64,000 nucleotides of DNA, from contig CP142452.1 in assembly GCA_038049695.1 (NCBI GenBank), positions 109,508,001 to 109,572,000 on the forward strand, in the 5' to 3' direction. Below are positions 34,323 to 47,254 of the stretch, piece after piece (positions within the stretch are counted from its first letter, which is position 1; each line of letters starts with the position of its first letter). This stretch comes from Cinnamomum chago (Eukaryota > Streptophyta > Magnoliopsida > Laurales > Lauraceae). The notes beneath the pieces were generated by a model, which had not been told where the DNA came from, did no database searches, and saw nothing but the letters and a program-made list of their open reading frames with translations. Position numbers and translations under genes: made by a program.

Positions 34323-34721
34323 AATGAAAATAGATTTGAGAAAATAAAAGATTGAAATAGAGCTAAAATATGTATCCTCATAATCTTGATCATTAAAATA
34401 TCCAATGTGCCTAAAATGGATGAAAGTGTGTGCAGCCAACAAGTCCATTCAGAACCTTATTTTGAATGGATTATTATTGGCCCATCCTTGATTCAACCCA
34501 AACCAACCCATCAAGAATCAGACTTTGGCTTTGATTAATTGGTCAGGTTGAGCTAGATTCAATTTTCAAAATTTAAAGATTTCTCAATTGACTGCAAAAA
34601 GATATACAAATACAAACCAGAAATGATTATGTTGTATGTGATAGAACTGTTCTCATGCCACATTAACTATTAACAATCCAAAATACTTCAAAAGAGAAAA
34701 AAGAGCAAGTGTAAAAGTGGA

Positions 34722-37700
34722 TTATTGGGGTTGTTGCTGTAGCCAGCCTTCACGGTCGATGAAAGATTGACTCGTTAACTGAGTCAACTCCGAGTGATTG
34801 AGTTTCTTTTCCCATGCCACACGCCTTGACATGTCCGAGCCCTCTCCCCTGCATCCTTGCTCGGAATAGCTAATAGTGGCTCTGTTCTCAAACACCCATC
34901 ACAGGTACGCATACATGATAAAAGGAAATAAAATGTCACTTCAACCCATGATTTAGAAAAATGTTAGAAAAAATTTATTGATCACATATGGGACCAAACT
35001 GATCACATCATTGGGTCATACACGTTAGAATTATCTAAGGATGCTGTTGGTCATATTTGTATGATTACTTCTCTATCCAACCACAGATTGTTTTTACCAA
35101 AAATAAAAAACTATTCTTGAGTGCTTATTCATGTTTTAGTTGTTAATTTTTGGCTATATAGATAATTGGAGTGGTCTGATAGATATGCTTTTTGGGGTCC
35201 ATACACCCACATCAACGCAAGCAATTAGAGTGATGGGCAGTTTCTTAAAGAAAATGACCAAAAAAAAAAAAAGGAAAAACTGTTCAGTGTGCCTTGTTCT
35301 CTATACCTAAAAGGAGAAATAGGAGAGGAGATTTAAAAAGAAAAATGGAAATACAGGAAATTTGGAGGAAGATGAAGATGGGTTCTTGAGAGTTTTGTAA
35401 AATACCCGTACCAAAAGATGAGTGATCTTTTCCTGCCTTTGCCATTGTACCTTCTTTTCATATTGTGATAATGTACTTCTTTTTATATTGTGATTTCTTT
35501 TTCTAAAAAAACAGTTTATTTGCTACAACATTTTATTATTGTGATAATGGGAATTATGCCATTATTTGACCATAGATGTTTTCCCAATTCTAAAAATTTA
35601 CAATATACAAAAATGTTCTGTAAGTACAAATCGAATTTTGATTTTAATCATACTATTATTCATAACTTCTCATGGGCCTTTTTTTTTTTTTTTTGGAAAG
35701 GTAAGTGCTTAGACCATCACCTCTCAAGCCCCTCACCATCAATGCCATAGCCAAAGATTGATCCCCGACTATTTTTGTAGAATTAGTGGCAGACCTAATA
35801 TTTTCGTTTGAAGAGGACAAACCCAAATAGATAATTGGATTTTATGGGTAAAGTTAGAATTTTCATGTGAGTTATCGGGTCATACCCAAAAATTTTACTT
35901 GAATTTTGAAGGTGGACCCAAAATTTTCATACGAGTTTTGGAGGCAAACTCAAGTCCAACGGGAAGACGGGAGACCACCCCTAGACCCATATATGATATA
36001 TCTGGGTATGCTCATGTGTATGAGGGAGGTCCCTCACCAATTGAGCTACCGGTGAATTGGCTCAATATATTTTTCAATATCTTGATATATTTTATTTGAA
36101 GGATTGGATTTCTTAGTATCCCATTCAAACGAGAGAGAGAGAGAGACGAGAGAGATCTTACACGGTGTTCCCATAGTTCCAAGCATGCCATCCTTGAGGA
36201 ACCACAACATTTGATAAATAGGAACTGTAAAACAATACTCTTGAATAGGGCCTCCATGCTCTTCCCAAAAATACCTTGCCATTTCCTTCCAAATAACAGG
36301 ACTTAAACACAAAGGCACTTGCATCATTTGGATTGTTTCTGCCTTGGGCTGTCACATAACCAGGGCCAAGTACCCCTCTTGCTTCTACTATTATGTAACA
36401 ATTCTACAACACAAACAGGAAGTCACAAAAAATAATAAAATAAAAAATCAATCACTACCATTAATTAATATGAACACCAAGACTATTAATTTGAGAGGAA
36501 GTATTAGGAGAGACAGAAGAAAGATATCTAAAAATCATTCTTATGTATAATACTCTCCTCCTTATTTTCCACTACCTCATAAATGGACTGCCCTGCACCA
36601 AAGATGAAATCGACAGCGCCTTCGATGCGGCATTCGTAGAAGAAATGTCGGCCGGCAGAGTCCCACAATGTATCTTGCACGCCGTAAAACCCACAATAGT
36701 AGAAAGCAGACTTATCTCCAGACGTTAGAGCTGCGACTGCGGGTTTGATGGCATTTTTTGTGTTCTGATAATTGAATGTATTCTACCAATGGACACAATT
36801 CAACACAAATCACTAGATAGCTATGGACATGAAACTTGGGTTTCATTGTAAGTCAACATGAAAATTATATTGGTTTTTTATATGCTCATATGTTCATGAT
36901 TTACTGTTGTATTATTTTAAGTTATGGGACTGTTGTAGATGTATTTTAATATGCTGCTTTTGCATGTCAGTAAACTGTAAGATTCTGTAATAAAAATACA
37001 AAATATAATGTCTTTTTCAACATCATTAGATAGCTATGAACATGAAACTTGGATTTGGAAAAGGGAGAGGAAAGAAAGAAAAAAATGAACACCCATGTGA
37101 CCTTAAGGATGTAGCTTTAGTAGACTCAACCTTCAATTTCTGAAGAAGGGGAACCGAGAGTCGATACTAAGACATCTAGCTCCAAAAAAAGGAGGAACCG
37201 TAGTCTTGACCACTTGGCCAACCCCTCGGGGTTGCCAATGACTATACTCATTAAGGACCGGACACTAAAGACATTCAATTCCAGGTGCACAGAGGACACT
37301 ACGTCCCAAGCTCAAACCACCCAATAAAATTATTGGAGATCCATGACCTCACTAAAAGGGCCTCAGTCCAACAAAAGCCCAAGTCCAATTAACATTAGAT
37401 TCAGGTTTATGACTTCTATGAGGTGTGGGGGAAAATGTTCAAGTTCAATGGGTTGGGTGGAGGCTTTAAATGCTGGCCTAGGGCCGATAACATAAGGTCC
37501 AAAGCCCAACATATTTCCAAGATGGGCCAAGAATTTGATACAAGGTTTACATTAATCAAGTGTCATTACTAATTTTTGTAGATCTCGCTCAAAACGGGTT
37601 CATCGATTGGACCTAGGACTATTTCATGGAGTGTGGCCCTGAAATGGGCCAGAGGGTCTACATTGACAATTGACATGGGCTCCAATCTGGGAAAGTTCAT

Positions 37701-38952
37701 GTGTGCGTACACACCCACACAAAAAAATAATAACAATAAAACTCTATTACAGAAAAAGAAAGAGAAATAAGATTTTACTAAAAGATGGAAAAAAGTCTTC
37801 ATGATAATAAGCAGAGAATAAAAAAATTTGGTTTTGGTAAACCCAACGAGAATACCTACATAGCACCCCAAAAGAAGATGCCGCAGCACAGTAGCTAATT
37901 TGCATAGCTAATGTATAGATTGTCATAATTCATGTTTAGGTTTGAAACAAAATTCATATAGTCGACCCAATATAATTGGAGCAAAGCCTATGATAGTGGT
38001 GGTGGTAGCGGTGAATATATAGATTCTCAAGCATAATAATAGCCAATCAAGAAAAAACATAAATAAATAACACTGAGAACACTTTTGTTTGCATGAATTG
38101 AATTCCTAGGAATCCAAGGTGAAATGGGTTTGAAAAGATGAAATATAATATTAAAGAGGTAAGGCCGGAAGATATGAGGTGAAGAAAGAGATGCACCCTC
38201 TCACTTGAAGGGAGATCATTCCATGGCTATTTTTAACCGTCTGTTACTCTACAACTTTGATGGAATACGTATACATTTCTTAGAATTAATTGAACCCCAT
38301 TTCCGTGCAAACAAACAGGCACTGGGTTTTTTCATGGGATTCCCATTAATCCTTCAAAGAAATGCAGGACTAAACAAATGCTACGCACATTTATTTGATC
38401 TTTGCCATTTACAGTTCGATCATTTCAGCAACTACAAATTTACCTCAAAATGTATCCATTTGGCAATGAAATTATCTGCTAATGCGGAGAAAGTAGCACT
38501 GGTTAGAGTATCGACGGCGCTCTCCCAAGAAATTATAGTTCTTGGATTACTCTGTCCTTCAAGGACAATGTACTGCTTATCTGGAGTAATTGTAACCTTC
38601 TCCCTATACATACATATACATACAAACATACATTAGATTAGATAGAAACAGAAGATTTTAAGCTACAAGAATTCCATACAATATTTGTTAGGATCATGAT
38701 TATAGTAAATAATTACCTATAGATGCCAGGCCTGACACTAATTCGTATCCATTGTTTATTTCCTGAAGGAACTGAATTGATAGCCGATTGGATTGTGGTG
38801 AAATCTCCATGACCCGACTTATCTACTACGATTATCCTCCCAACTGGTGCAGACTGAGCTGCTACATATCCACCACCTTCCACACCACCAAAACCATAAC
38901 AGAAAATAACAAGTATATAGATGAAGAGGAAAAACGACCCACAACATCTCAT
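34722..38952 (-). CDS. Pectinesterase (pectin methylesterase), no pro-domain
   Basis: De-esterifies cell-wall homogalacturonan. Five exons in reverse: 38952-38717, 38603-38444, 36782-36576, 36403-36162 and 34881-34722, all GT-AG, giving 334 residues. A signal peptide ([19 protein letters not shown]) leads straight into the beta-helix domain, with no PMEI-type pro-region (group 2). Family motifs: [41 protein letters not shown] (catalytic Gln-Asp), [10 protein letters not shown] (nucleophile Asp), [11 protein letters not shown] (substrate Arg/Trp), QGWHAWN. The usual Gln of QAVAL is Pro (KPAVAAL), as I recall in the PPME1-like group. The last exon was placed by its conserved end ([19 protein letters not shown]). 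Its junction uses donor GTAAGA at 36161 and gives GNTV|ATISY; a shifted pair (ACC|gtg, gag|AAC) is also possible. A 2.0-kb intron 2 carries a SINE fragment. Confidence 0.92.
37125..37230 (-). mobile_element. SINE head fragment
   Basis: On the minus strand, GAGGGGTTGGCCAAGTGGTCAAG and the following about 100 bases align by eye with the head of the SINE at 34131-34322 (GGAGCTAGATGTCTTAGTATC versus GGAGCTAGAGGTGTTGATATT, then CGGTTCCCCTTCTTCAGAAA). Similarity stops near GGTTGAGTC and the shared tail is absent, so it is a 3'-truncated copy. It lies in intron 2 of the pectinesterase gene. Confidence 0.7.
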
Positions 38953-39771
38953 CTTCCTACGTTACAAATTAAAGAAACTGAAAATTGGATAACATCCAAA
39001 AGAATAATTTGAAGAAGTGAGAAACTGATGGATTTTCTACATGAAAACAAATGGGTGTACTTCCATTTCTATGTTTTATGAGAAGCATTCAAGAAATTAC
39101 AAAGAAATGGTAGAGGAATTGGGAGGTGAACAAAGCATGCAGACCCATTAAAAAAAATCTAACTCCTTTAAAAAAAAGATGACATCCACCAAACCTTAAA
39201 CAAAATTTGCATTCATTGCTCAACTTGTCAGTTGAATATTTAAAATTAAATGCATTACAGTCAGATTATAGTTAGAAGATAGTTATTTCATGGGATAGAA
39301 ATGAGTGTTTTTTTTTTACAAAACATGATTAGCAGAAAAAAAAAACTCATTGTTTTCTCTCATATTAATTGAATATTAGAAAATTTGTTTTTAACCAAAC
39401 TAATTTATTAATATACAAAGCATTGCATCCAAGATTACCCACTTCTGTACTAACCAAGCATGTATTTAAAGTAACTAAGCAAAAGTTTAGTAGGGGAGGA
39501 ATGGAAGGACGTAGTAAGAGGCAAGAAACAAAAAAATTCATATGCAATAACTTCCTTCTATAGGACCACTGATTAATTAAAGCACGAGGCAGAGTTTTTT
39601 GATCTAGTGATCTCAGAAATTAAGTCTAGATGGGCCCCACAAACATTACATGCCCCTTTTTGAGCTGATAGTTCCTCTTTTACCAAATTTGTTTAGTAGT
39701 TATCATTTGGGTCTCATTTATCTATCTATTCTCATCACAGTGGGTAGTTTCTATCTTGAGCTACAATCTTA

Positions 39772-39786
39772 TATTCTTTCTTTCTT

Positions 39787-39827
<41 letters not shown>
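39772..39827. repeat. (TTTC)n followed by poly-T (39 T)
   Basis: A short TTTC run passes into 39 uninterrupted T (39789-39827). Similar words flank it (GAGCTACAAT before, GAGCGACAAT after), so it could be the tail of a retrotransposed sequence on the minus strand, but no body is recognisable. Confidence 0.8.
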
Positions 39828-39828
<1 letters not shown>

Positions 39829-41060
39829 AGCGACAATTTGAAAGCCAAAATTGTAGAAGGTAATTTGCTCTATTTTTTAGCTAGCGAGCCCCTATGAACA
39901 CAATCATCCATCGTTACCAGGAGAAATTACTCTTTCTAGTGTAGCTAAATAAAATACCCCTTCAACATATGCAGCTATATTTTTGTGGTATGATATTGGC
40001 CGATTAGTTATCTTAATGTTAACATCATAAATTTAAGCCATCAGAAGAACACCTCCTGGCACAATAAGGGCCCATGATCAATGCAACCCGGTCACATCCC
40101 ACTTTGCCACCCAATAAATTAGCACCAGCTCTCTCAGCTTACTAAGCACGGTTTCTTTGCTAAAGCATAGATAAATTCTCTCCCGGAGATTGATATTAAT
40201 TCATTTGTTGCGCCCACCTTCAAGATTGAAGGACTCTATATCATTGACATGTAATGTACTAGCAAAAGAGGCTAATCAGGAGCAATATAATTCATTATAT
40301 AAGAAATATACATAAATGTTAAGACATTTATACGAATTTAAAATATGATGTTTTTTTGTACTTATAGAGGTTTTTAAAAAAATTACACTAAAAACAAATA
40401 TTGAAATAATGAATCAATCTTTAATCTATCAAAATGTAGAAATAAAAATCCCAAATCCAACTTTCATCTAATAAAAACAAGAAATGCACCAACAATGCTC
40501 AAATAAGAGCAAAGCCCAAACCACATTTCCAAATCTTACTCCCAAACCACATTTCCAAATCTTACTAACTTAAAGGTAGATTTCACAAGTAGTATTTTGT
40601 TCTTGTCACACCACCTTTGTATACACGATCAATTTACTGACGGACATAAGAAGGTAGGGAAGAAGATGAATGGCCATATGAGTTGTAACAGAGAAAAGTA
40701 GAAATATGTAGTGGGGTAGTGGAAGAGATGGAGACAAAATGTAGAGACTTCAAACCATTTAGTGACCACCCAACTCAATTAAAAAGTAATCAATTGCCTG
40801 GTTTCAATTGGAATCGGTTTCGAAAATTAAAAGTTGAGTGGTCAAAACCAATTGGTTTCAAAAAATTATAAGTTGAGTGGTCAAAATCAATTGGACAGTA
40901 AAAATCACCTTGCTTCATATATTACATAATTAGATGTAATGAATTTGTCAGTGAACATCAAATTGGAATGGAGTTAGATCTTATCGTAGGGGTGAAGCTT
41001 AGATTCAGGCTTTTCATTCATTTAATTCAAGTTTGGCCTAAATATTAAACAGATATAAGC

Positions 41061-41216
41061 CCAAGGGGTAACTCACTTAGCCTAAGACCACGGTTTACTC
41101 CAGGAGGTAAAGGATTTGAAACCGCTCCACTACATAAGAGCCACGGGAGATTCACTAAGCTCCCCCTAGGCTTGAAGGAATTGATCTGATCCAAAGGGTT
41201 GAGACACCTCGAATAT
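41061..41216 (+). mobile_element. tRNA-derived SINE, diverged copy
   Basis: CCAAGGGGTAACTCACTTAGCCTAAGACCACGGTTT matches the head of the SINE at 12700-12878 in pieces, with a decayed A box and a B box GGATTTGAAACCG. It continues GGGAGATTCACTAAGCTCCCCCTAGG and TGATCCAAAGGGTTGAGACACCTCGAATA. It runs into a TA microsatellite instead of an A-tail. Divergence suggests an old copy. Confidence 0.75.
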
Positions 41217-42423
41217 CATATATATATATATATACATATACATACACACACTAGTGGAGCCCTGCACCTTCACCGATCACATAGTTTTATTAATAAAATC
41301 TTTAAAAAATAAAGTTTTTAAAAAATTTAGTAGAAGCTTCAATACATTTAAAAATAAATTTTCAACAAAAAATGAGTGATTGTAAATTGCAAGGCCCGTG
41401 CAATGTCCAAATACAGCTGACGCTACTTTTTTTCTATATATTTGAAAACAATAAAATAATGATATAGTAAGAAAAATGAAATCTCAAAAGACAATCAATA
41501 TGGAATTTATATAACTTTTTGAGGATATAAATCATATATTTCTAGATATTTTTTATCATGAATGTGTACAAAGAAATTTCAATTTACTTTATTTGACATG
41601 TCAGGTCGACTTATTAGTTTCCTGGTAGACTTGACCTGCTCAAATTGGAGTCCAATTGAAAGCATGGTCAAATTGTTAGCCTGCAGTTTTTTAAAAAATA
41701 AAAATAAAAACTAAGATCCAGATGAGCTTACTTTTCTAACAAATTACCATGAACATTATATGTTCACTACAAAATCAAATTCTATTAAGGAAAAAAATTA
41801 ATTATTTCTTACCTAAGGACATCAGAATAACAAAACTAAGATAGTGGTTTTAGTCTTAACTTACAAAGAAGAATAACATCTCACACCAACCATCAAGAAT
41901 AATGAAGTAATATGGCTTGTCCTTAAGCGACATAGATCAACAATGATGAACTATGATATGAACTCTGACGGGTAAGATTTGCAGAGCACATGTTGATCAC
42001 TATTAGTATTTAACATGTGCTTCATTTTATTTTATAAGACGGACCGCTATCAGGTAAATAAAGGCAATACCTCTCCAGTAATTAGCATCTTCTTTTGTTT
42101 GATACAAAGTGCTATATTTTATACCATGTAAGAAAAAGATAATACATAGTAATCATAGAAGTTCAGTTAAATGGAAGCTCACAAATTGAGATATCCATAG
42201 GGAAAAAATACCAAAAAATAAAAAACTACAAATACAAATCTGCAAAAAGAATTGGACCTTCCTCTTAATAAATACATAAGAATGTAACACAAGTTTTCTA
42301 AATCAACTCTTCTGCTCTGTTTTATAAAAAGGATGAGAGTGCTAATAAAAGTAAGAAAAATTCGAAACGAAAAAAAAAACAAACTGAATTTGTTGCAACT
42401 CAGCGTCAAATATTTATTTTAGT

Positions 42424-42833
42424 CAGTGGCGGCTTCAGAAATTCAAGTAAGTGGGGTCAATAAAAGACTTATCTTTCACAAATCGAATAAATTTGTTTTT
42501 ACCTTTATCAACATCCGTCATCTACTTTTAATAATATTAGGGTTTTCTCCTTCTAATAAGGGGAGAATATCGTATTTAGAGGTTAAGTTAGGGTAAATAA
42601 AAACTTACCGACAAAATGTCTAAAAAATGAAATTTTCTTTAAAAAATAAAAATTGGGCCATTTAGTTTATTTTATTCCATTTTGTTTTGGTAGACAAATG
42701 ACCCATTAACTTAGGCGTTGAGTGGGGTCAAAAGCTTCTCATAACTTCAATTCATTAAAGATTTTTTAAAATATTTTTCCAGATCTCAGTGGGGTCATTT
42801 GACCGCACTCAGATCCTTGTAGCGCCGCCCATA
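42424..42833. mobile_element. Non-autonomous hAT MITE (CAGTGGCGG ends)
   Basis: 410 bp flanked by the perfect 8-bp repeat attttagt (42416-42423 and 42834-42841). The left end is CAGTGGCGGCTTCAGAA; the right end read inward is TATGGGCGGCGCTACAAGG, so both carry GGCGGC near the terminus. Inside, GTGGGGTCA motifs recur near both ends. This matches the common plant hAT terminus of the C/TAGGGGCGGAG type. No coding capacity. Confidence 0.78.
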
Positions 42834-43417
42834 ATTTTAGTTGTTTACACTTAAAATGATCACTTTATTCATTGACTCTGGAGTTTGTAATAACGCTAGC
42901 ATAACAAGGAATTTCTATAAGATTCTTGTTTTCCCTTTAAAGAAAGGCATGACGTTTAATTGAAATATATGAAAAGAAGAAAAACAAGAAGAAGCTTGCA
43001 ATGATGAAAGAAATAAATGTGTTAGAAAATGATCAACATTTTTCAATTTAAGCCTCATGAGTAAGATCAATAATAAATAAATATATTCATGCCCTTGAAA
43101 TGACCTTTTATAATAAACAAAATTCACAAAAGTTGTATATTAAGAAACTAAAAATTGTACTGATTGAGCAACAACAATTTTATGATAGTAATCTATAAGA
43201 CCTACTACTAAATTGCACTTATGGAATTATCTTTAGCAATCACTAATATGAGAAGAGAACCAATATTTAGTAGTAGTTTTCACATTATCCAACTTGTGAT
43301 TACTCTTCCAACAGGAGTATAAATCAAGGTCAATACAACTATTATGTCAGATTGAAAACTCAATTATTCTAAGTAAATAAAATACGAACACATGAAGCAA
43401 AAGTGAAAATAATATTA

Positions 43418-43480
43418 AATTTTTTTTTAATGGTAACTTTCATTAAAAGAGAGAAAAAAACAGGGCGGACATAAAATGAT
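43418..43480 (-). mobile_element. LINE 3' tail fragment
   Basis: On the minus strand, CTCTCTTTTAATGAAAGTTACC is followed by ATTAAAAAAAAA, the usual end of plant L1-type LINEs (TTAATGAAA...A-tail). No coding part remains. Assignment rests on the tail alone. Confidence 0.4.
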
Positions 43481-44093
43481 TTTAAATTTGTACATTTCAC
43501 TTTCTTATTTATGATATTTTGTTAGTTGCTACTTTTTTCTAAAAGAGAAAAAGAAAAAACTAAACATAAAGCAATAATGCAAACGAAGTACATGTATATA
43601 TGGGATGTGCTTATAAGTCTTGGAGGTCCCTATACCTTTTTTAAAGGCCATAATAAATAATATATAATTGAAGGAACATCAAATTACAAAAATGGGTTAA
43701 TATTTAATAAATAATAAGAAAGGGTTACATCCGTACAAAGAAAATAATCTCATATATTCTGCAAACCTCCCGAAGCCCTCTGATGTTCTTAACCCTCAAA
43801 TTTCAAATACAAATACCACTCAAGTATCTTTTAGTTCCAACAAAAAATAAAAATAAAAATAAATAAATAAATAGAAACTTTGCACAATTAGCATTGTTTT
43901 AGGTAAAAGAAAAAAAAAGAGAATGTTAATTCTCTCGTGTGTAGTCAATTTGGTATTTGAATTATAACACAACCACCAATTGGCCACCAGCAACAATAAC
44001 AAAAGTAGCAAGCTAGCTAATACATTTTGTCGCGACTTTTAAACTGATGGTGAAATATTTAAAGTGCCCACAAAATTGTAAATATTGAAAACC

Positions 44094-44200
44094 TTTTTTT
44101 TTTTTTTGCTTAAGGGTAAAATTTGTATTGAGAAAAAAAGGGGGAGGAAACATGGGAAAAAAGCCCCCAGAGCCAAAAGGCTACACAAGAAATAACAAAA
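44094..44200 (-). mobile_element. LINE 3' tail fragment
   Basis: On the minus strand: CCTTTTGGCTCTGGGGGC, TTCCTCCCCCTTTTTTTC, TCAATACAAATTTTACCC, then a run of A. This has the style of a plant LINE 3' UTR with tail. No coding part remains, and an alternative retro-derived origin cannot be excluded. Confidence 0.4.
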
Positions 44201-45929
44201 AAAAAGTAGTAAGTAAAATACACTTGATTGCTTTTCTTTTGATCCATTATAAAATACACTATTTATTTTTTATTTTATTTTCATCCCATCTTAGTTCAAG
44301 TTTTATCATTGAAAAAGTACACGGCGTTTAAGTTTTCAGAGTTAAAATGCAGTATGTAGTACATCATGAACCACATAATAGAGTAAATAGTGCATAGTTA
44401 AAATCTTTTATTTTTCCCAACTTACCTTAGTTTATTAACCGGGGTGGACAAAATAGTGCCAAGAAAGACTAAAAAGTCTTTCTGAATGATAAAATCTGAA
44501 GTATTTTTCTTTCGAAATGATTCTTTAATTGCACCATATCTCACAATTAATTTTACGAAAGACAAAAAAAATGAATAAAAATTTGGAAATTAGTGAACAA
44601 AATGGTTCAATGAGAACCACAAATGAATGCTTATTGGTCTTATCCCACTCTTGATGGGTTTGGAGGGTGACGATTGAAGAGGCATTGGTTTAGAATGTAA
44701 GAATTTAACTAACATAAAACTAAAATAGGAAAAAGAAACAACAAACAATGTCAAATTCTTATACAAATATGGATTAAGATTTTGGCCTTTTGAATATTAG
44801 CCATTCCCCTTCGACTCTATGGAGAACAAAAACAAACTCTGACAGATATTGGAAAGTTTTTCCATGCCTCATAGCATCGTCCTTTTAGTTATTGTCTACT
44901 TTGTTTTTCTCAACTATGACACTTTCTGTTTGAGTTTTCCATTTTCCTATCTTACATAACAAAATAGTATAAAGTTTACATTTTAAATGCTATGCACAAA
45001 TTCATATTCCAAACATAGAGTGAGAATTAAATACAAAGTAAGGAAATATGAAACACACACAATTTGGAAGGCCGGAGTTGAGATTCAAGAAATAAAACAG
45101 ACATATAATTAAAACTATCAGAGCACGAAGGCTATCAATGAGCCTAACTTTAGCCCAAACAGGAATGAGAAAGAAAAAACCAACTCTTCATCATCATTTT
45201 CTTAACTTTGGTTGCACCCATTTTTCTTAGAATGAAGATTTTATTACAACATTAAAAAAAAATAAAGAAGAAGACACAATCAAACAATAATAATTTCAAT
45301 AGACAGTGCTCACTTACATGTATGAAAACTCACTCCATTCGAAAAGAAGCTAAGAGTCAATGAAGAATCTGTTAAAATATCTTGTTTTTCCTTACACAAT
45401 TATTCACAGAAGAAAAATCTCATATCCACAAAATTCCCTATATTGAAAATCTTGTAGTATTTGAATAAGAATAATGTTAAAAGAAAATTGAAAAAAGAAG
45501 AAGGAAAAAACAACATTTGAGATATTGGTTTGAGATAGATTCCAATCTTATCCACATCTTCCTTTTCTTTCCTCCACCACCTTAAAAAAAAAAAGAAATC
45601 GAAAAGCAATTACTCGATTTATTAGAATGTATTAAAAAAAAAATTATTACGTTTAAAATATCAGCATCTACTCAATATAAGAGATTAGAAATTTATTAGG
45701 ATTATGTGTGCCAAGTTTGGTCTTTATTTGAGTTCATTTGGGTATAGTAGGGAGGTAGTTAGCAATTTTTCAGAGAATTTAGGGGCCATTTTTGTAATTT
45801 TAGATTTTTGAGATTATGGTACCATTGGGTAGATATTTTTAATTCCTAAACTTTAGTCTTCTAGATCATCTTAATTCGGATCCTTAAAACCCCTCTAAAT
45901 CCAAGCCTGGTCCAAAGTATATTTTAGAT

Positions 45930-46315
45930 AAATTGAAAAATTCTCATTATATCCTCATCTTTATCCATTCATAAAATACATGTACATAATAAATATATAT
46001 ATAAGGGTGGGCCCCACAACTTGCATTTTATTGGGCATGTGTATAGTGAAAAAAGTACATCGTCTTTCTCTTCTTTTTTTTTCGAAATTTCATAAGAGTA
46101 GAAGTTGAGAAATTCTCATTATGTCCCCATCTTTATCCATAATAAATATATATACATAAGGGTGGGGCCCATAACTTTCATTTGATTGGGTATGTGTGTA
46201 GTGAAAAAAGGACTCATCTTAAATATATATAAGGGTGGGCCCCACAACTTTCATTTGATTGGCTATGTGTGTAGTGAAAAAAGGACTCATCTTTCTCTCT
46301 TTTATAAGAGTAGGT
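45930..46315. repeat. Three irregular tandem copies (GGGTGGGCCCCACAACTT...)
   Basis: The block TATATATAAGGGTGGGCCC...ACTTTCATTTGATTGG, then TATGTGTGTAGTGAAAAAAG(G)ACTCATCTT, occurs three times (about 45975-46075, 46145-46215, 46220-46300). The first two copies share an additional upstream block AAATTCTCATTAT(A/G)TCC(C/T)CATCTTTATCCAT. Copies two and three are closest to each other. Confidence 0.75.
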
Positions 46316-46333
46316 AGATATATATATATATAT

Positions 46334-46538
46334 GGAGATACTTCTATGAGAGATGTCTCTCACCTTAATTGTGAGGGCCCCCACTCCTATCTCTCATATA
46401 AGGTGGGGTCCGGTTCGGTCCGATCCAGCACTAATAGCCAATGTTCGAACCGGTCAAGTCCAGCATTAATAAACAATGTTTGAGCCTTCACTCAATCTCT
46501 CATTTAAGGTGAGAAATATATCTTATAGAAGCATTTCC
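46334..46538. mobile_element. MITE with GATACTTCTATGAGAG inverted ends
   Basis: The left end GGAGATACTTCTATGAGAGATGTCTCTCACC and the right end read inward, GGAAATGCTTCTATAAGATATATTTCTCACC, are inverted repeats of about 32 bp. The element is embedded in TA microsatellites, so no target duplication can be read and the superfamily is undetermined. Inside are two tandem versions of CCAGCACTAATAGCCAATGT. Confidence 0.6.
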
Positions 46539-47027
46539 CATGTATTATATATATATATATATATATATATGAAAATATTCAAATGAGAACTAATTCTCAC
46601 CTATTATATGAAAATTTTTTGCAGGACCCAACTAGCAACTCATCCAAACCTAGCAACCAATAGGAACCCCTGATAGTCACTAATTCCAAGGATTGACATA
46701 CATCCAAATGAACTGAATCGTTGGATCGATGGTTGAATATTTTTTTGAATATGAAGTCATTAAATTTATGGGCCACGGATGAAGGGGTTAGTTAGGGGCA
46801 TGGGTTTAAGGTCAAACTTGATACTTGAGGTGGTCTTACATTGATCTTTCCACCCCCCTTGTTCCCATCTCCAAATAGGCCCACAAAAAAGTTCTCATAT
46901 AATATACCTTAATTTTATATTCCGGTAGGGTCCAGCACTAATAGCCAATGTCCGAACCGGCCTAAAATGGGTCCGGGCTCACGAGCACGCCCCTCTCCTC
47001 ACCACCTGTGAGCTGTGACTCTTCGCC

Positions 47028-47036
47028 TATATATAT
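47028..47036 (+). promoter_or_regulatory. Probable TATA box of the SDR gene
   Basis: CTATATATATCC lies in a GC-rich context about 220 bp before the ATG at 47255. It would place transcription start near 47060-47070 and a 5' UTR of about 190 bases. Prediction from sequence only. Confidence 0.45.
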
Positions 47037-47254
47037 CCGGTATCCCTCCCCCAACTTCCATCAGACGACTCCAAGTCTTGGTGTCTTTGCAGACATCGCC
47101 AAGTGTCTAGTATTGTAATTGTATCAATGCATATACAACGGACATCTCTCTTCTTTCCCTGTTCACATTCGAGATAGCTACGACTTTAAATTAGACTTGA
47201 GAGGACGGAGAAGAGAAAACAAGCACAAAAGAAGGAGAGGGAGATCAATCAGAG

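Larger units (their letters stand above)
32393..34721. other. Intergenic region between the HMA-fold and pectinesterase genes
   Basis: Two recognisable parts are a LINE tail between long direct repeats (32730-33280) and a minus-strand SINE (34131-34322). The remainder (33300-34110, 34340-34720) is AT-rich sequence without genes that I can support. Confidence 0.5.
38953..47254. other. Large AT-rich intergenic region
   Basis: About 8.3 kb with no supportable gene. Recognised parts are a poly-T tract (39789-39827), a SINE (41061-41216), a hAT MITE (42424-42833), two LINE tails on the minus strand (43418-43480, 44094-44200), an irregular tandem repeat (45930-46315) and a MITE (46334-46538). The last 250 bp are the promoter and 5' UTR of the 47255 gene. 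The stretches 39000-41000 and 44200-45900 hold only AT-rich sequence. Confidence 0.5.

Noticed and set aside
35830-36065. tRNA-like word GGTAGCTCAATTGGTGAGG on the minus strand in pectinesterase intron 4
   Set aside because: Resembles a SINE A box, but I could not identify a B box, an A-tail or a target duplication.
38095-38325. Possible MITE with GTTTGCATGAATTGAATTCC and TGCAAACAAACAGG ends
   Set aside because: The ends match only in part and no flanking duplication was found.
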